64,000 nucleotides of DNA from Dermatemys mawii (GCA_007922305.1 ML677335.1:41788949-41852948); one strand, 5' to 3'. Positions 46,251 through 59,194 are shown, counted from the stretch's first letter. Notes: a model not told the origin generated them from the letters alone. Made by a program: numbers and translations.

Positions 46251-48812
46251 CACTATAGTTACACCTGTGTAAAACCTGCATACAGGAGGCGAGTTCAGAA
46301 TCCAACTTCCAGAATTTACCCCTACCTACAGGGAGAGCCAAATCTGATGCAAGCATCACTTCAAGCAGAAGTCGAAGTGGGAAGAGAAAATGTTCTAAAT
46401 GAATTGTACAGTCTCAAATAATTGGCTCAATGAGATAAGCATCCTGTGTTTGGGGGAGTATCTAAATTAGAGGTGAGCCTCAATGAACTGAGATCTAAAT
46501 CTTCTCCAAGTTTGGGAACGTTTGGAAGGTTGGAGTCCGTACTAAAAGGATGTACTCGCCATGACATTTGGATCTGGATGCAAATTTCCCAAAGTTCAAA
46601 GGGATGGAAGTGGAGCTGGAGTTCCAAACCAAAACTTTCAACTGTTCCAAGCTCCAGTCACTCTAGCCCCAACACATAAAATGTGACTTGGGACAAGGGA
46701 TGATTTGCCTTATCAGTGAAAACTGAGGTTCCCCCCATTTCTAACAGAGCCTGAGTATTCCTCAGGCTTCACCTCAAAAAGGCTGTGGCCCATAATTCAC
46801 CATTGGCATCAGTCCAGTGGTGGAAGAAGATGTAGGATTGGCAGGACTCGGGCAGGCATTTACCATCATGACCTCCTACAGATTTAAAGAAACAATGCAC
46901 ATACCCTCACAGCACCATGCATTTTTCCTGCAAGAGAAGCCAATAGCCCTATGAAATTCTCAGAGATTACTCAGACGTAGTCTAGAGAGCTAATGCAATA
47001 ATGTGGCAGCCCACAGAGGGACCATATTATGATTTTTATCACAATCCAAAATGGAGATCGACAGAAAACTTGGAGCAGAGCAGCAAAGCAAGCAAAGCTC
47101 TGGGTTTTACACTTAAAATGGCAGCATGTACTTCTGCTGACCTCACAATCCAAACCTCCCACTGAAGTCAGCCTTCCTAAATACTACTTAAAATTTGTCT
47201 GGAGGGCCAGTTTGGGTGACGGGCATGAACCATAGACTAGAGCTGTGAGCAAATCTATGAAAGGCACCTCTTCATGTTTATTTTTGTTTCATTTGAGATA
47301 CTAGCATCTGAGCTGGGCAGGGCAGAAGTTGTTAGTGGTCACACTTTCAATGTCTGAGATCCCTGAATCACTAACAGTTTCTGTCTTGCAGTTTTGTGCT
47401 GCTGCCCATGACTATAGTATCTGATCATCATCCATGTAAAGTAGACTTCAAGGAGTGTCTGGTTCCTCTCCATTTTCAAGTAATGGAAAGCTCCGCTGGG
47501 GTTGGATTTGAAGTTGTGACTCTTGTTCTGGTTATGGTGGGAAAGGTTTATAAAAGAAGAAGCGATTGCAGCATTTCCTAAAGGTGAGCAAACTGGATTC
47601 ATCTCCTCCCCTCCAGACATTTGTTCCTCAGCCAGATCCCCTGGACTAAGAATGCATTTTAACCCAGTTCTCACATCCTTCAACTGGGGCTTTGTCCCAG
47701 AGGGGTGCGACTGTCCTAGCGATTGGTGGAAAGAAAGGCAGTGTGTAACACAGCTGGGTACTGATCCATCCCTGGCTTTGAAGACTGTGACCAAGGCATT
47801 AAACTAGGAGTGGAAGCTGACTGGGAGCCTGAGAGTGTCTGGAGCACGGATTTCATCACAGAAGAGGTGGCGGATGCATTTTGGACCAGCTGGAGCCTTT
47901 GGATTGGTTCACATTCATAATCACCGTATCTGAAGTTGTACCAGAGCCTAAGCATTTCACTTTGCTGTTCAGGTTGATGGGAAGGGAGGGAGATCAGCAG
48001 CTCCCAGCAGCAGGGGTCTATTGGGATGCACATGCAGTCATTACAGTTTCTGTTCCAGGGCGCCATCCTGCAGACATTCTCCTGTACTTGCCCTGCCAAA
48101 AATCCAATAATCTTCAATGGGCTGAAGGGGGATTGACTGCATGATTTGGCCCATGCTGCTTCCTTCACTCCTCTGCCAAGAGCTAAGTTCAGGCCCTCAG
48201 GGCTCTGTTTCTCTCATGCTCCAGCTGATGACCTCATGAACACCTAGCACAGGGGAGGAACACGGCTCCCTGCACAGCTTTAAATGTTTGTGTTTCCTTG
48301 CAAATGCCAATGGCATCATTGACACCTAAGGGCCTGACCTCCGGTCTTGGCAGGTAAAAGCCTTTCGGGTCACTTTACACTGGGGTTCCTGCTTTTGATG
48401 AATATTTATTTAATGATAGCTAGATGGCTGTAATTAGAGTTACTGTAAAGCACAGTCTAAAATGCACTAGCAATAAATTCTTAATAGCTGATGCTGTAAC
48501 AAGCAGTTACAAAAAATACATCGTAATGTGCAGATTGTTAACACAATGTCTGGGCCTGTTTAATGCAGGTCTTTAAATAGTTACAATGCACACTATTAAA
48601 GTGGCACATAAAATTCATAACTAGTAAATAAAGGGCTCAATTCAGCAACAAAATATTTCCAGGCAGCAGGAGTGCAGAAGCCATGGAAAATTGATTTCTG
48701 TGTGTTCACTGACTGCCATGCTCCCCATAGCTATATGTTGCAGTGAATTCAGCCCCAAATACCTACTCATAGAATAAAGGGAAATTTTCCTTCCACCACT
48801 GAGTAACAGATT
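46251..48812. other. Intergenic sequence, weak repeat traces
   Basis: 46460-46680 has a degraded repeat ('ctccaagtttgggaacgttt'). Opposed open frames at 47339-48168 carry no known domain, overlap each other and lack exon signals. No gene is called. Confidence 0.35.
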
Positions 48813-48900
48813 AGACACCTGATTCTGCAAACCCTTGTTCCTGAGTCGACTTTGCACAAGTCAGTGGAAATGCTCACAAGAGTAAGGGCCCAGTCCTGCA
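48813..48900. repeat. Short palindromic repeat fragment
   Basis: 'agacacctgattctgcaaac', 'gtcagtggaaatgctcaca', 'gagtaagggcccagtcctgc' matches a small MITE that is common in turtles. Confidence 0.45.
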
Positions 48901-50667
48901 CATCCTGTTATCCTTGCCATAGTCATGTAAATTATCTTAATTCAATGTCTTAGCAATGAGATCCGGTGTCCTTTTCTTACCCAACTCACTCATGTATTTA
49001 TCAGGACACAAGCCCAAACAGAGCCGCTTCAGTATCTTGCTTTTCTCTGTCTGCCACTTTCTGTATGTTACAGAAGCGATAGCTCCTTTTGTTCTGGCCT
49101 TTCACACCCACTTTGAACTACATTCAGACAGATGTCCTCAGGTTACTTACTGGGGAATGGCAGAGCTGGCTTCCCCCCACAGTCAGGGGGTATTATACAA
49201 GGCCTGATCTAAAGGTCTTAGAAGTCAATAAGAGTTTACTGGGCTTTGGATCAGGTCGTACGTCTTCTTCTTCCAGCATGGAAGTGGTGAGATCTTCCTA
49301 CTCAGCACACATACACACCCATTCTCAGGGCTCTCACACCCATCCTCTTCTGGGCAGGAATTCCATAGCCGAACTCCCTGCTGATACCGGGGAGGGGTGT
49401 ATGTGTATGGAGTGTAACCGTTACAATTCAGAGACATTGTTGCAGTCCCACCCCACACTACCTGATGAAGCTATGTTTTAACAGTGACAGGCGACAGTCA
49501 TCCTGTAACCCTGCCAGCAGACTGAGTGCTCACCATGGCAACCAAAAAGGAAGGGGTGCTATAGTTGTGTAACCCTTCTGCCAGGTGGAGCTGGCAGCAA
49601 CCATAGCTGAGTTCAATTTTAGGGGTTCCTTTTTAACAATACAATGCAGAAACAGCTCGAGCCCCCACTTAGTAACCTGGGAAAATTACACGACCCCTGG
49701 GCGTCTCTGAGAGGCAATACTTCCCTACTCGTATGCACAGAGTCTGAGTGTAGAAAAGATACTTTTAATGAAAGGAGGGAAGTCACCCAAGATTAATGCC
49801 ACAGAAGGGATTCATAATCATAAAACTGTGAGCAGGAAACTCATTCCAGTGTGCGTGGGGCAGAGCCTAGCACCTCATGTTCTTGAGTGCTACAACCAAA
49901 AGTTCCTTTTCTGTGCCCCCATCTGCTTCCTCACCAAACCCCTCTCTGAGTGGTTGTCCTTGGTCATTGATGACCCAGGATTCAGAGATGCATCTGTGTG
50001 AGTTCAGCTCCCACCTGGGAAAGAAGGCAACTTGCTTGCACTTCTTTGCTATCTGGCTGCCCTGCCAGCCACTTGTACTACTACTCGCCACCCCACCAGC
50101 CACTCATTCTGCTCGCTGCCCAGCCAGCCGCTCATTCTCCAGCTGTCAGTCACCTTCTGCTGCAACCTTTGTACATCAGTCTCTTAGTAATTTTCAATTC
50201 TTTGCACGCTAGGCAGAAACATCTCAAGTGATTTCAGTTCTTATTTGAGCACTTTGACATAAGAAAGGGGCTCCTAATGAAGCCTATTAAGCTCTTTCTT
50301 TGAACAGTGGGGAAAACAGGTTAAACCAGACCAGGGACTTAGAGAGAGTCCACACCTGACTGGGATACCTGTCCCCAGTCCCTGTGTTTCACAGGGCTCT
50401 GGCATTCGAGACCCTGGCTTAACCAGGTCCTTTCAGGTCAAGATGTCCCCCTCATTTGAGACAGGTTAGTCACAGTTCTGCTCCCCTTTATTCATACAAT
50501 AATGATAGCAACATTGATAACAACATTTCACTACCCCTGCAGTCAGTACTAAAGTGATTTGTAACCCAACACCAGCCAAAGTTGATTATTTTGAGCAACA
50601 CCATTCAAGCTGCTGGATATCTAAGCAGAATAGGTGTGTTCATGTAAATACAGTTTGCTTCTGAACG
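48901..50667. other. Intergenic sequence, possible retroelement relic 49570-50480
   Basis: 'tgtgtaacccttctgccagg' near 49571 and a stretch ending 'ggttagtcaca' near 50475 look like possible LTR ends, but no matching duplication is found. Internal 'ctgccctgccagccacttgt' / 'ctgcccagccagccgctcat' is a short tandem motif at 50055-50140. There is no gene. Confidence 0.3.
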
Positions 50668-51852
50668 GTGGCGGATTCAGAGTTAGTGGGACCCTGTACT
50701 CAGGTTCATTTTGGGGGCCCCTTCTGGAGACCCAGCCAAGAAAAAGAACATTCTCTCATCTCCCCCACCCCGTATTTCATTCTTTTTTTCTTCATCCTCC
50801 TCCTATATCATAAGTAATGGGAAGTAAATGAAAATGAAGTCGGTACCTTGAGTGTTTTTATAGTCTAACTTTTTTTTCACATACCACTTGAAAATTACTG
50901 AAGGTCTTGGCAGACCACTTAATGATTTTTCCAAATATTGTTTGTACCATTAGCTAACTATTGTAAAGTGCTTTGGATAAGAGCACTTTCAAAAAACAAA
51001 ATACCATTGGGGTGCAGGGTCTGGCCAGGAATTAGGATGCAGAAGGGGGCTCAGGGCTGGAGCAGGAGTTTGGGATGTGGAGCACTTACCTGGGGCAGCT
51101 TCTGTTTGGGGCGAGGGATGCAGGTGAGGATGGGGGGTGCAGGAACTCCCATTTGGTGCTCAAGGAAGGGATGGGGTTATGGAAGGGTGCAGGAGTCAGG
51201 GCAGTGGGCTGGTGTGTGTGCATGTGTAAGGGGCTGTGGGTTGGGGGGAAGCTTGGGGCTGTGGCAGTCCCAATTGCTGTTGCTGGGTTACCTACCTGGC
51301 TGGTTGGTGGACACATCCCTGCTCTGCTGCTGCTCCTGTTCACTGCCAAAGGGAGCTGTGGTGGCAGCAGCGCGTGAGAAGTGACACCCCTCTGGCCTGC
51401 TGCTCCCTTCCCCTGGCTTTTTTCCAGGTGCCACCAGCTGCAGTGCACACCAGGAACTACACTTGTGCTGCCCAGTGTCCAGAGGAGCAGGGCAGCTGGA
51501 CAGGTGCGGACAAACACCCCACCAGGAGAGCACGCACGCCTCCCCTACAGCACATCTTCAGCCAGCTCCTCATCTGCCTGCCTCACTTGGCTACCCTCTG
51601 TGATGCACAGGGCTGCCAGCGCTATCCTGCAGCAGGAGCCCAGCTCACCGGCTGGGAGAACACACCGCACACTGTACCTCCAGCACTGCTCTTAAGTGAC
51701 TCCCTCCCTGCTCTCCCCCACAGCTTCTGCCCCTGCAACGATCCCCACCAGGGGGTGCTGGATGGTGCTGGGCTGCCTGGTTCTGGGGCCCCCTGTAGTT
51801 GGGGGGGCCCATGCCAGTGCACTGTGTGTTTCATTGTAAATCTGCCTCTGTT
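50668..51852. mobile_element. GC-rich DNA-transposon relic (hAT-like)
   Basis: The left end 'gtggcggattcaga' and right end 'tgtaaatctgcctc' are imperfect inverted complements. The left interior reads 'gggggccccttctggagacc'. The centre is G-rich ('ggatgcagaagggggctcag', 'gtttgggatgtggagcactt') then C-rich. A definite duplication was not found. The long open frames on both strands at 50938-51940 are compositional. Confidence 0.45.
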
Positions 51853-52486
51853 CCTGAAGTCTCTCCCACTGCCAGGTAGCTGTCAGGGGAGAATTCATTT
51901 AGACCCTGCTTATAGTTGGAATAATGGTGTCCCAAGCTAGGAGAAAGACGGGGAACCCCTTCTACTTTTAGCCGGGGAGCAAGAGTTGTTTTCCTCTGAA
52001 CTTTTACCCCTGACTGTGAACTTCAATGCAGTGTAGACAACGTCTTCAATGAGCTCATTTCAACTTTAAAGAACAGTGACAGCTGCAGCTACCACCAGAC
52101 TTTGCAATTAACCACAATATTACTACATAATAGAGTGAATCCTCTCCCTGCTCTCCCCTTCAGTGATCACACACACACACACATAATACTCATCAGAGAT
52201 ACAGAGATTCAGAAACTAGCTGATGACACAAGAACATCTGATACTCTATAGAGCAATATAGACCCATCTGGAGGGACAACATGCTGTTTTATTTCCTGCA
52301 ACATTCAAGATCAACAGGTATGCTCCCAGCTGACCAGCCCACAGAGTCACTGAGAGAGGAAGAGAGAGTGTTTCAGGAAGCCGTATCTGAGGCATGGTTA
52401 ACAGAAGAGCTGTGTCTCCACAATTCCAGCCGAAGTCCATGGGAGCTGGGGCAGGCTCAGCACCTCTGAAATTCAGACCAGATAGT
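51853..52486. other. Unassigned intergenic sequence
   Basis: A short (AC)n run lies at 52169-52183. Nothing else is recognised. Confidence 0.3.
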
Positions 52487-52594
52487 GATGCCCTTATTGA
52501 TGTTTGGATAGTATACCTTACTCCATGAATACTTCCACTGCATTCAGTGGGACTTCACATGGAGTAAGGTCTACTCAGTGTGAGTAAGGGCATC
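52487..52594. mobile_element. Short palindromic MITE
   Basis: The outer pair 'gatgccctta' (52487-52496) and 'taagggcatc' (52585-52594) is perfect. A perfect inner pair 'ccttactccatg' (52516-52527) and 'catggagtaagg' (52558-52569) flanks 'cattcagtggg'. The element could fold into a stepped hairpin. Confidence 0.7.
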
Positions 52595-53267
52595 CCAATC
52601 TAGCCCTATTTTGGGAGAGGCCACTTGCTACCAACATACTATCCAAGGAAAAGAAAGAAGATATTTCATTCTCATCCGTGCAGCTCTGTGTTGTGTGAAG
52701 ACTGATCTAGTTCACATTCCTCCAGACATTGACACCACATTGTATAGTGAAGAGCAGACCACTGAAATGAGTTCTGCAAAGTCACACTAGGGCATGTGGA
52801 CATCACCTTACACAAAACGCACAGCTGGTGCTAAACTTGTCCCTACTAAATTTGGAAATGCTATTCAGGTTACATCCTCCAGCTGCTGGAGAGATTTTCT
52901 TACAGACAGTTGGCTGTTCAAATACCTTGTGCATTGCTGGAAATGGCCAGTGTCTCAGCTTTCAAACCCAGCCAGTCCTACTTCCATCATCACTGTAGTT
53001 GATTCATACTATTTCCCAGAGCACTCCTAGCAATCAATAAATTATGGCTCCAGTGAGACTATCGGATTAAACAGCAAAAAGGAAGAATGATGACTATAAT
53101 ATTGCCATTTGTGTAGAGATGTAACATACAAAGTATAAAACCTTTCCTCAAACACATGTTATCATGGAGTAATCTTTCCAATGGATAGGTTTTCTGCAAA
53201 GCATTTGTGACTTTCAAAAGCATAACTGTTGGCAGTAGTGTTCGGGCAGTATTGGTCCCAGGATATG
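52595..53267. other. Unassigned intergenic sequence
   Basis: No gene or repeat is recognised. Confidence 0.3.
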
Positions 53268-54116
53268 AGAAAGACTAGGTGGGTGAAGTAATATCTTTTA
53301 CTGGACCAATTTCTGTTGGGGAGAGAGACAAGCTACCCAGAGCTCTTCTTCAGGTCTGAGAAAGACAGTCAGAGTGTCAAAGCTAGACACAAGGTAGAGC
53401 AGATTGTTAACTTCTTATGCCAAACACACGTTTCAAGAGACCATTCCAGGTGACGCAGGCATGTGTAGGACCCATGGATCTTGAAAAGTGTATTGTATGT
53501 GTGTGTGGGTGGATTGATCATCATAGCAGTGGAGATATCTCTGCAGGTTTTGCATCTGTGTAGCACCAGATCCTACTATCACAACATGTGGTGCACCTTA
53601 TTCAGTGCACTAAATGCCCCAATTACAATTTCAGTGGGTGAAACCAGACTATCATCATGCTCCTGAATGAACTCCCACAGAAAAATGATAAAAGACCATA
53701 TCACCCATGGGTGAACACTTACCACAGAATGATCACTCCCTATCTGATCTCTCTGTCCCCATTCTCAAAGGAAACCTGTACAACACCTTCCAAAAACAAG
53801 CCTGGGAGCATAAATTCATATTTTTGCTAGACACCAAAAATCATGGACTCAATAAAGACAGTGGATTTATGGCTCATTGCAATAATCTGTAACCCACTAA
53901 CCCTCTATTGTCCTATGAGGTATTGGCTACCTACTTCACCTTGAATGGTTTCTTGCAACATATGCTAATTACTTATACTAAACAATCTGTTCCACCTTGT
54001 ATTTAGTTGTGACACTCCAAGTACCTTTCCCAGACATAAAGAAGAGGTTTGCACAAGCGCTAAAGCTTATCTCTTGGTCCAATAAAAGCTATTACCTCAC
54101 CTACCTTGTCTCTCTA
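53268..54116. mobile_element. DNA element with long terminal inverted repeats (about 850 bp)
   Basis: The left arm core 'aggtgggtgaagtaatatct' onward (53277-53309) pairs with the right arm 'ttggtccaataaaagctatt' onward (54074-54106) at about 29 of 33 positions. Similarity continues inward ('ctcttcttcaggtctgag' versus the complement of 'cagacataaagaagaggt'), giving arms of about 80 bases. The interior has broken coding-like frames (about 53700-53895, including KGNLYNTFQKQAWEHK) that I cannot assign. I know the arm text as a frequent turtle repeat; the superfamily is not clear. Confidence 0.65.
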
Positions 54117-54825
54117 AAGACACAACTGGCACAAACCTCACATGCCCTGCCTTGGCCAAATCCAGAGCTTCATTCTGGTCTTTTACAATCACCTGTCAAA
54201 CATAATCCAACTGAAGTGCACTCAAGTTGACTTTTTAACTAAAATGATAGGATCACTACATGTCCCAGCCAGTCAAAAACAAACCATGAATAATGTCTCT
54301 GAAGGGTGAACATTAAAGACGTGTTTATTAAACTGGGGAAAAGACTGTAGACTGATAATTACTGATGAGATTAAAACACTTAATAGATTATTAAAGCAAG
54401 GATACTGATGTCCTGAAATTTTCCTAGAATTTCTTCTCTATCCCACCAGAAAAAAAAGTACAGTGAGGTGATGAGATAACATTGTGCTAGGGCACTGGCT
54501 TCATATCCATAGAAAGAACACTACCACCTACGGAAGTACCAGCACCATTTTGTGCAGCACGGTGTCCTCTCCTAATATGGTGCAGCAGTTTGGTTCAGTA
54601 CTGACTCAAAAGGAACAGTGCCACTTAGTCACTGGTCACCCTGCCCTATTATTTCCTTCCTTCCTATTTAGCCAAGTATTATGTCTACAGATAAATTGGG
54701 AGGAAAGTAGTATGAGTTTCAAAGGACCAGGATTTATGTAGGGGACCTCAAAGGCCCTCTATATCTTGTGGCACCAAACTGTGCTAGTCACAACACTATG
54801 CTTCAGGGCACCCCTGAAGGTATGT
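54117..54825. other. Unassigned intergenic sequence
   Basis: There is no gene. The open frame at 54484-54741 has no known domain. Confidence 0.3.
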
Positions 54826-54945
54826 CTACACTATAAAGTTACATCAACTCAAGTTTTGTCAGCATACAGCCGCTGCAGTAATTAAATCACTTTTGCATTG
54901 ACACACTACATGCCTTGTGTCAGCAGTGCCTGTCCACCAGGAGCG
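54826..54945. mobile_element. MITE fragment (left end 'ggtatgtctacactataaag')
   Basis: It begins with 'ggtatgtctacactataaag' and includes 'aagttacatcaactcaagtt', 'cattgacacactacatgcct'. It is cut short near 54945, where CR1 sequence follows. Confidence 0.5.
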
Positions 54946-54954
54946 TGTATATTA

Positions 54955-55232
54955 CCTTGAATCATCGAGAGGTCATCTAGTCCAGTCCCCTGCGCTCAGG
55001 GCACAGCTAAGTATTACCTAGACCATCCCTGACAGGTGTTTGTCTAACCTGCTCATAAAAATCTACAGTGATGGAGATTCCCCAACCTCCCTAGGCAATT
55101 TATTTCAGTTCTTAACCACCCTGATAGTTAGGAAGTTTTTCCTAATGCCCAACCTAAACCACCCTTACTGCAATTTAAGCCCAGTGTGGGGCATTGTGGA
55201 ACCGTTTCTGAAAGTCAGTAACAGTTGTTGGA
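54955..55232 (-). mobile_element. CR1 LINE 3' fragment, minus orientation
   Basis: 'gaggtcatctagtccagtcc' is the CR1 3' end in reverse. It is followed by 'tgatggagattccccaacct', 'ccctaggcaatttatttcag' and 'gttaggaagtttttcctaat', standard CR1 3' UTR order. Confidence 0.8.
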
Positions 55233-55237
55233 AGTAA

Positions 55238-55425
55238 CGCTGTGTCTACACTGACACTGCATCAACCTAATCACATCAACATGGACTCTACACCTCTCCT
55301 GGAGTAGAATTATTGAATTGGTGTAGCAGGGCAGTTACGTTGACAGGAGTGAAATTTTACTGTGGACATTTATATGGCTAGGTTGATGTAAACTGCCCTG
55401 CGTCAACCTAACTCGGTAGTGTAGG
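55238..55425. mobile_element. MITE with 'gtgtctacactgacactgca' end
   Basis: The left end 'gctgtgtctacactgacact' and internal 'ggtgtagcagggcagttacg' / 'ggttgatgtaaactgccctg' give partial inverted symmetry. It lies directly right of the CR1 fragment. Confidence 0.5.
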
Positions 55426-55704
55426 AGTTAGTGAAGGAGTTAGGCTGGAATTAATGAAAATGGTGTTGGAGAATCCACAATGAGGGCAGTCCAAAAGGGC
55501 ACTCATTGTTGCTTTGCTGAGTGGGAAGAGAGAAAAGGCCTTTCCACCCACTCAAATGGTGATGAAGAGACAGACTCTACCTGGGCATTCCCATGGGGGG
55601 AGTGAAGGACAACATGTGAAAGGTCTTCAGATAAAGCAACTGTCTTCCTATGCATATTACTTTTGTTACCCAGTCTTTCTGCACCCCTCCATCCAGGCTC
55701 CCTT

Positions 55705-55815
55705 GTTTGTCTGTAAGCAATTTGGGGGCAGGGACTGTTGTTTACTATATATTTGTACAGTATCTAGCACAATGGGCTCCTAAACTGATTGTCCTTTAGG
55801 CACTACCATAATACC
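55705..55815 (+). repeat. Old LINE 3' tail fragment
   Basis: 'gtaagcaatttgggggcagg', 'gactgttgtttactatatat', 'ttgtacagtatctagcacaa', 'tgggctcctaaactgattg' match the L2/CR1-type tail. Confidence 0.6.
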
Positions 55816-58790
55816 AATGCTAAATAACATCAATAATTCTCCAGAAGTTGTTGGACAAGATGCTGGAATCACTGATGACACTCAGGCCTATGTTCTGCAG
55901 GAGGTCAGAGTAGATGATCGTAATGTTTCTTTCTAGCCTTCAGAGCTATGAAAGGCTTGCCTGATCGCAATTCTCCAGCTATAAATATAAATTTATATTT
56001 AATTAAATTACATTACACAGTTCAGCTAAAATTACTAGATCTAGTATAAAGTGACCCAAAATTAATTTAAATATAGTGCCAAAATTTCTCTTACATGGTT
56101 GAATAATTACTGTGATACAGTTTCCGTAGGGCAAAGACCAGAAATGTCTCATATGAATATCATTAAGAGCATCCCAACTGGATGGGCATTTTAAGACAAT
56201 ATAGTTCATTACATGTAAAATAAGCCATAAAACCAAGCCCACTACAGAAATAGAATAAAAAAATTTAAATAAGCAACATAAGGTAAACAAGGCAGTCATT
56301 AAATATATATATACATTTTAAGCAACATGCCAACCTTATTTCAGCTAGACAAAATAACTTTATGCATTTCATCACTTTGTTTAAAGTGTGTATTTAAATA
56401 AATTGATACAAAATTAATTTGCATATGTGAATGTAGTGTGTGAAAAAGTGGTAGAATGAAAGCTAGAGTTAAAATGTTTGGAGTGAACAGTTTATTCACT
56501 AAATTTTGCCTTTTCTGTTTGTAAATTTTCTGTTGTATGCTACTCATTTTCTTAAATGGGTTCATTATACAAATGATTGCTACAAGGAATTTTCTACATA
56601 TAGACCATTTATGATCAATTTGCTACAAGTATTCTGTTTTTAAAATTTGAGCAATGATCACTAGCTTTGATTGGACACAGAAGTCACATGACATAATTCT
56701 ATTCCCTAGCTGGATAAATGCGAGTCTTAGAATCAGGCTGTAGTGGGAATATTTGATGCGAGTCTTCAAGGTTTGATTTCCATGAATTTACTGTAATGCT
56801 CACTTTTTCAGCAAGCTGGTAAACTTATTTGCTGGAATACAAACTGGGTGAGACTACAGCTGGAGCTTAATTGAGTACAGATTGGGAGGGTTTCGCCCAT
56901 CTTAGTTTCAGTCTCCAAGACTTTCAGTCTATCTTCTCTTTATCCATAGGGCATGTATAGCACAAGCTTCCCTGTACTACCTGGTCAACATGCCTCTGCT
57001 CTCCTGGAACGACCACCTCTAGGGATACATTTACGTCAGTGCTATTCCCAACATTTGCCTACCACTGATGCAGCTTCATCAGTCACAGCATTGGTGGAAT
57101 TGCTAGAGAATGTAGGATTGCAAATGTTTTCACCATCAAGTCATGCTGTGAACACAGTTCAACAATAGGGTGATAAATAAAAGCTCATGTATGCTCTGTT
57201 TTAGTACTTATACCATTGGCAACTCTGGGAAATACACCACTGATAGACCAACAGTGCAGAAAAACTAGTGTAGACAAGGCTCTGAGGCAGAAAAGTCTCC
57301 ATGGCCCGTTCAATCCTTGGTCTCTCTGCTGAGGCTTTCAGTAAATTCTAGCTGTGTTTGTGATATAGGTGCCTCTGCACTGTCACCCAAGGAAATACTC
57401 TCTCTATTTGTGTTTTGATAAACTGCCCTCTCCTAATATAATTTAACAGTCCAATTCCTGGAGGGGCAGGATAATAAATTTTAAGCCACTCTGTTTCCCA
57501 GATCTCATTCAGCAACACAATCCACACACAGCTACCTGGAATGCTCACAAGATAGCCTATAATTCACTACTACTGTATGGCTCAGAGAGGCGAGGTTGAT
57601 AGGTTTCTTTGGCTCTCAAAGACTCAGCAATATTAATTAAAGTCAACTGAGAATTTTATGCAGTGGAGAAAGAAAGAGGAGGGGATGACAGGAAGCAGTA
57701 AATAAACAGAGGCCAAAACAGCTCAAGGAAGCTTATAAGGTCATCAGCTACACTAGAGTGGTCAGCAGCCATGCTGCAAGGGATGGGATATGTCAAAGGA
57801 AGAGAAGGTTAGCTGCGGCTATTATGAGATGGGAAGGACTGAGGAAGTGGCAATTATTTAATGGAATGACAGATGGCTTGGTGGTTAAGCTACAGAAAAT
57901 GCTAGTTCTGTTTCTGCTGCAGACTTCCTTTGTGACATCAGACAAGTCATGCAGATGTTTGAGATAACCAGCTGGAGTTATAGCATGAGTTGATACAATT
58001 AGGTTCATTGTGTATTGGGGGTGGAAGTACCTCTGAACTAGCTAGGACTGGGACTCATCAGTGTGAAACTGAGGATACCAGAATAGGTAGAGCATGTCTG
58101 TTCTTATATGCAAATTCTTGTGTCCCGTCTTTTGCCTAAAGTAAGCAGAGATGGGCATTTTTGTGAAGGCTCCCTGTCTGTGGCCAGTCCTCTGAAACAT
58201 TCTGGTCCTTTATCCTCAGGAAACATTGCTATGAGTGAGTCAGTAGCCATTATGGCCCACTAGGCCCAGGGAGTTAAATAAAAGGCCAAGATAGAAAGAG
58301 GATTATCCAAAAGTGAATTTTTCCCCAACAATTTATTTTATTGTGGTGTAGATAAAATAGTGACCTCACCTAGAATGTTCTGTTCTATCCCACTCCTAAG
58401 AATTGTCCCAAAAGCTCAAACCCACATCCAGTTAAAGAACCAAGAAGTTACTATTCCAAGAGAAAGATATACCATACAGGGACTGAATAAACCCAGACAC
58501 AAGCAAAGTCTGCAATTTCATTTTCTATCCGCAGTTCCAACATTTATTTCAAGACGAGAAGTTTAGAGAGGAGAGAGAAAGGGAATGAAGGAGGAAAGTA
58601 AGTGAAATAAAATTAATGATCTCCAAAGTGCTAACATCTACATGTCTGTGAAGTTGTTCATTAGTCAGATTTGTTCTGTGTTGCTCATGCAATTCCTTCC
58701 TTCTATGGCAGTTTGTCATGAGGACATAGAGTACGATCACTGGAACTCAACTGTTCAGTGCTATCACAATACGACCGTTATAGCTGAATA
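55816..58790. other. Intergenic sequence upstream of the second DUSP gene
   Basis: No gene is called. The open frame at 56953-57168 lies in a stretch flanked by 'aatacaccactgatagacca' and 'gtgtagacaaggctctg', which looks repeat-derived. The second DUSP gene needs at least one 5' exon upstream of 59003; I could not identify it here. Confidence 0.3.
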
Positions 58791-58925
58791 TATTATTACT
58801 ACTACTACTATTTATATTGCAGTAATAATAGGAGCCCTTGTCGTGGATCAGGACACAAAACGCAGAACAAACAAATAGCAAACTCTTTGGGGCAGGGATC
58901 TTGTAAGTTGTTATTGTAACTGTAG
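58791..58925 (+). repeat. Old LINE 3' tail fragment with (ACT)n start
   Basis: 'attactactactactattta', 'ataggagcccttgtcgtgga', 'caggacacaaaacgcagaac', 'caaactctttggggcaggga' match the turtle LINE tail order. It ends about 75 bases before the first coding exon of the second DUSP gene. Confidence 0.6.
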
Positions 58926-59002
58926 GTGAGTTTTTGAGTGGGAGGGAGAATAAAACACTATATATAAACGTGGGGGTATGTCTTCTCTATTCTGTATTTC
59001 AG

Positions 59003-59194
59003 AATGGCTTTCAATTCGTTATGCAAAGATGACTTACTGCGCCCCAGGATACGAAGCGCTTCAAGTCTGACCCCCAGAAGCCAGAGCAGTTACCAAACGC
59101 CACCTCTGACAGAGCTTCAACGTCTGCTTTGGACACACAAACCTTCCACTGGACATGTCAATGAAGTCTGGCCAAACCTCTACGTGGGAGACTT
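59003..59194 (+). CDS. Second DUSP gene, first coding exon (coding from 59004)
   Basis: The acceptor AG is at 59001-59002 and the donor GTAAGT starts at 59195 after GGA GAC TT (phase 2). The phase is the same as at the matching point of the first DUSP gene. Confidence 0.85.

Noticed and set aside
47339..48168. Opposed open frames of 94 to 151 codons
   Set aside because: They have no recognisable domain and overlap on both strands, with no exon-type boundaries.
50938..51940. Open frames of 148, 143 and 234 codons
   Set aside because: They overlap on both strands within a GC-rich repeat, with no domain and no splice-signal pattern.
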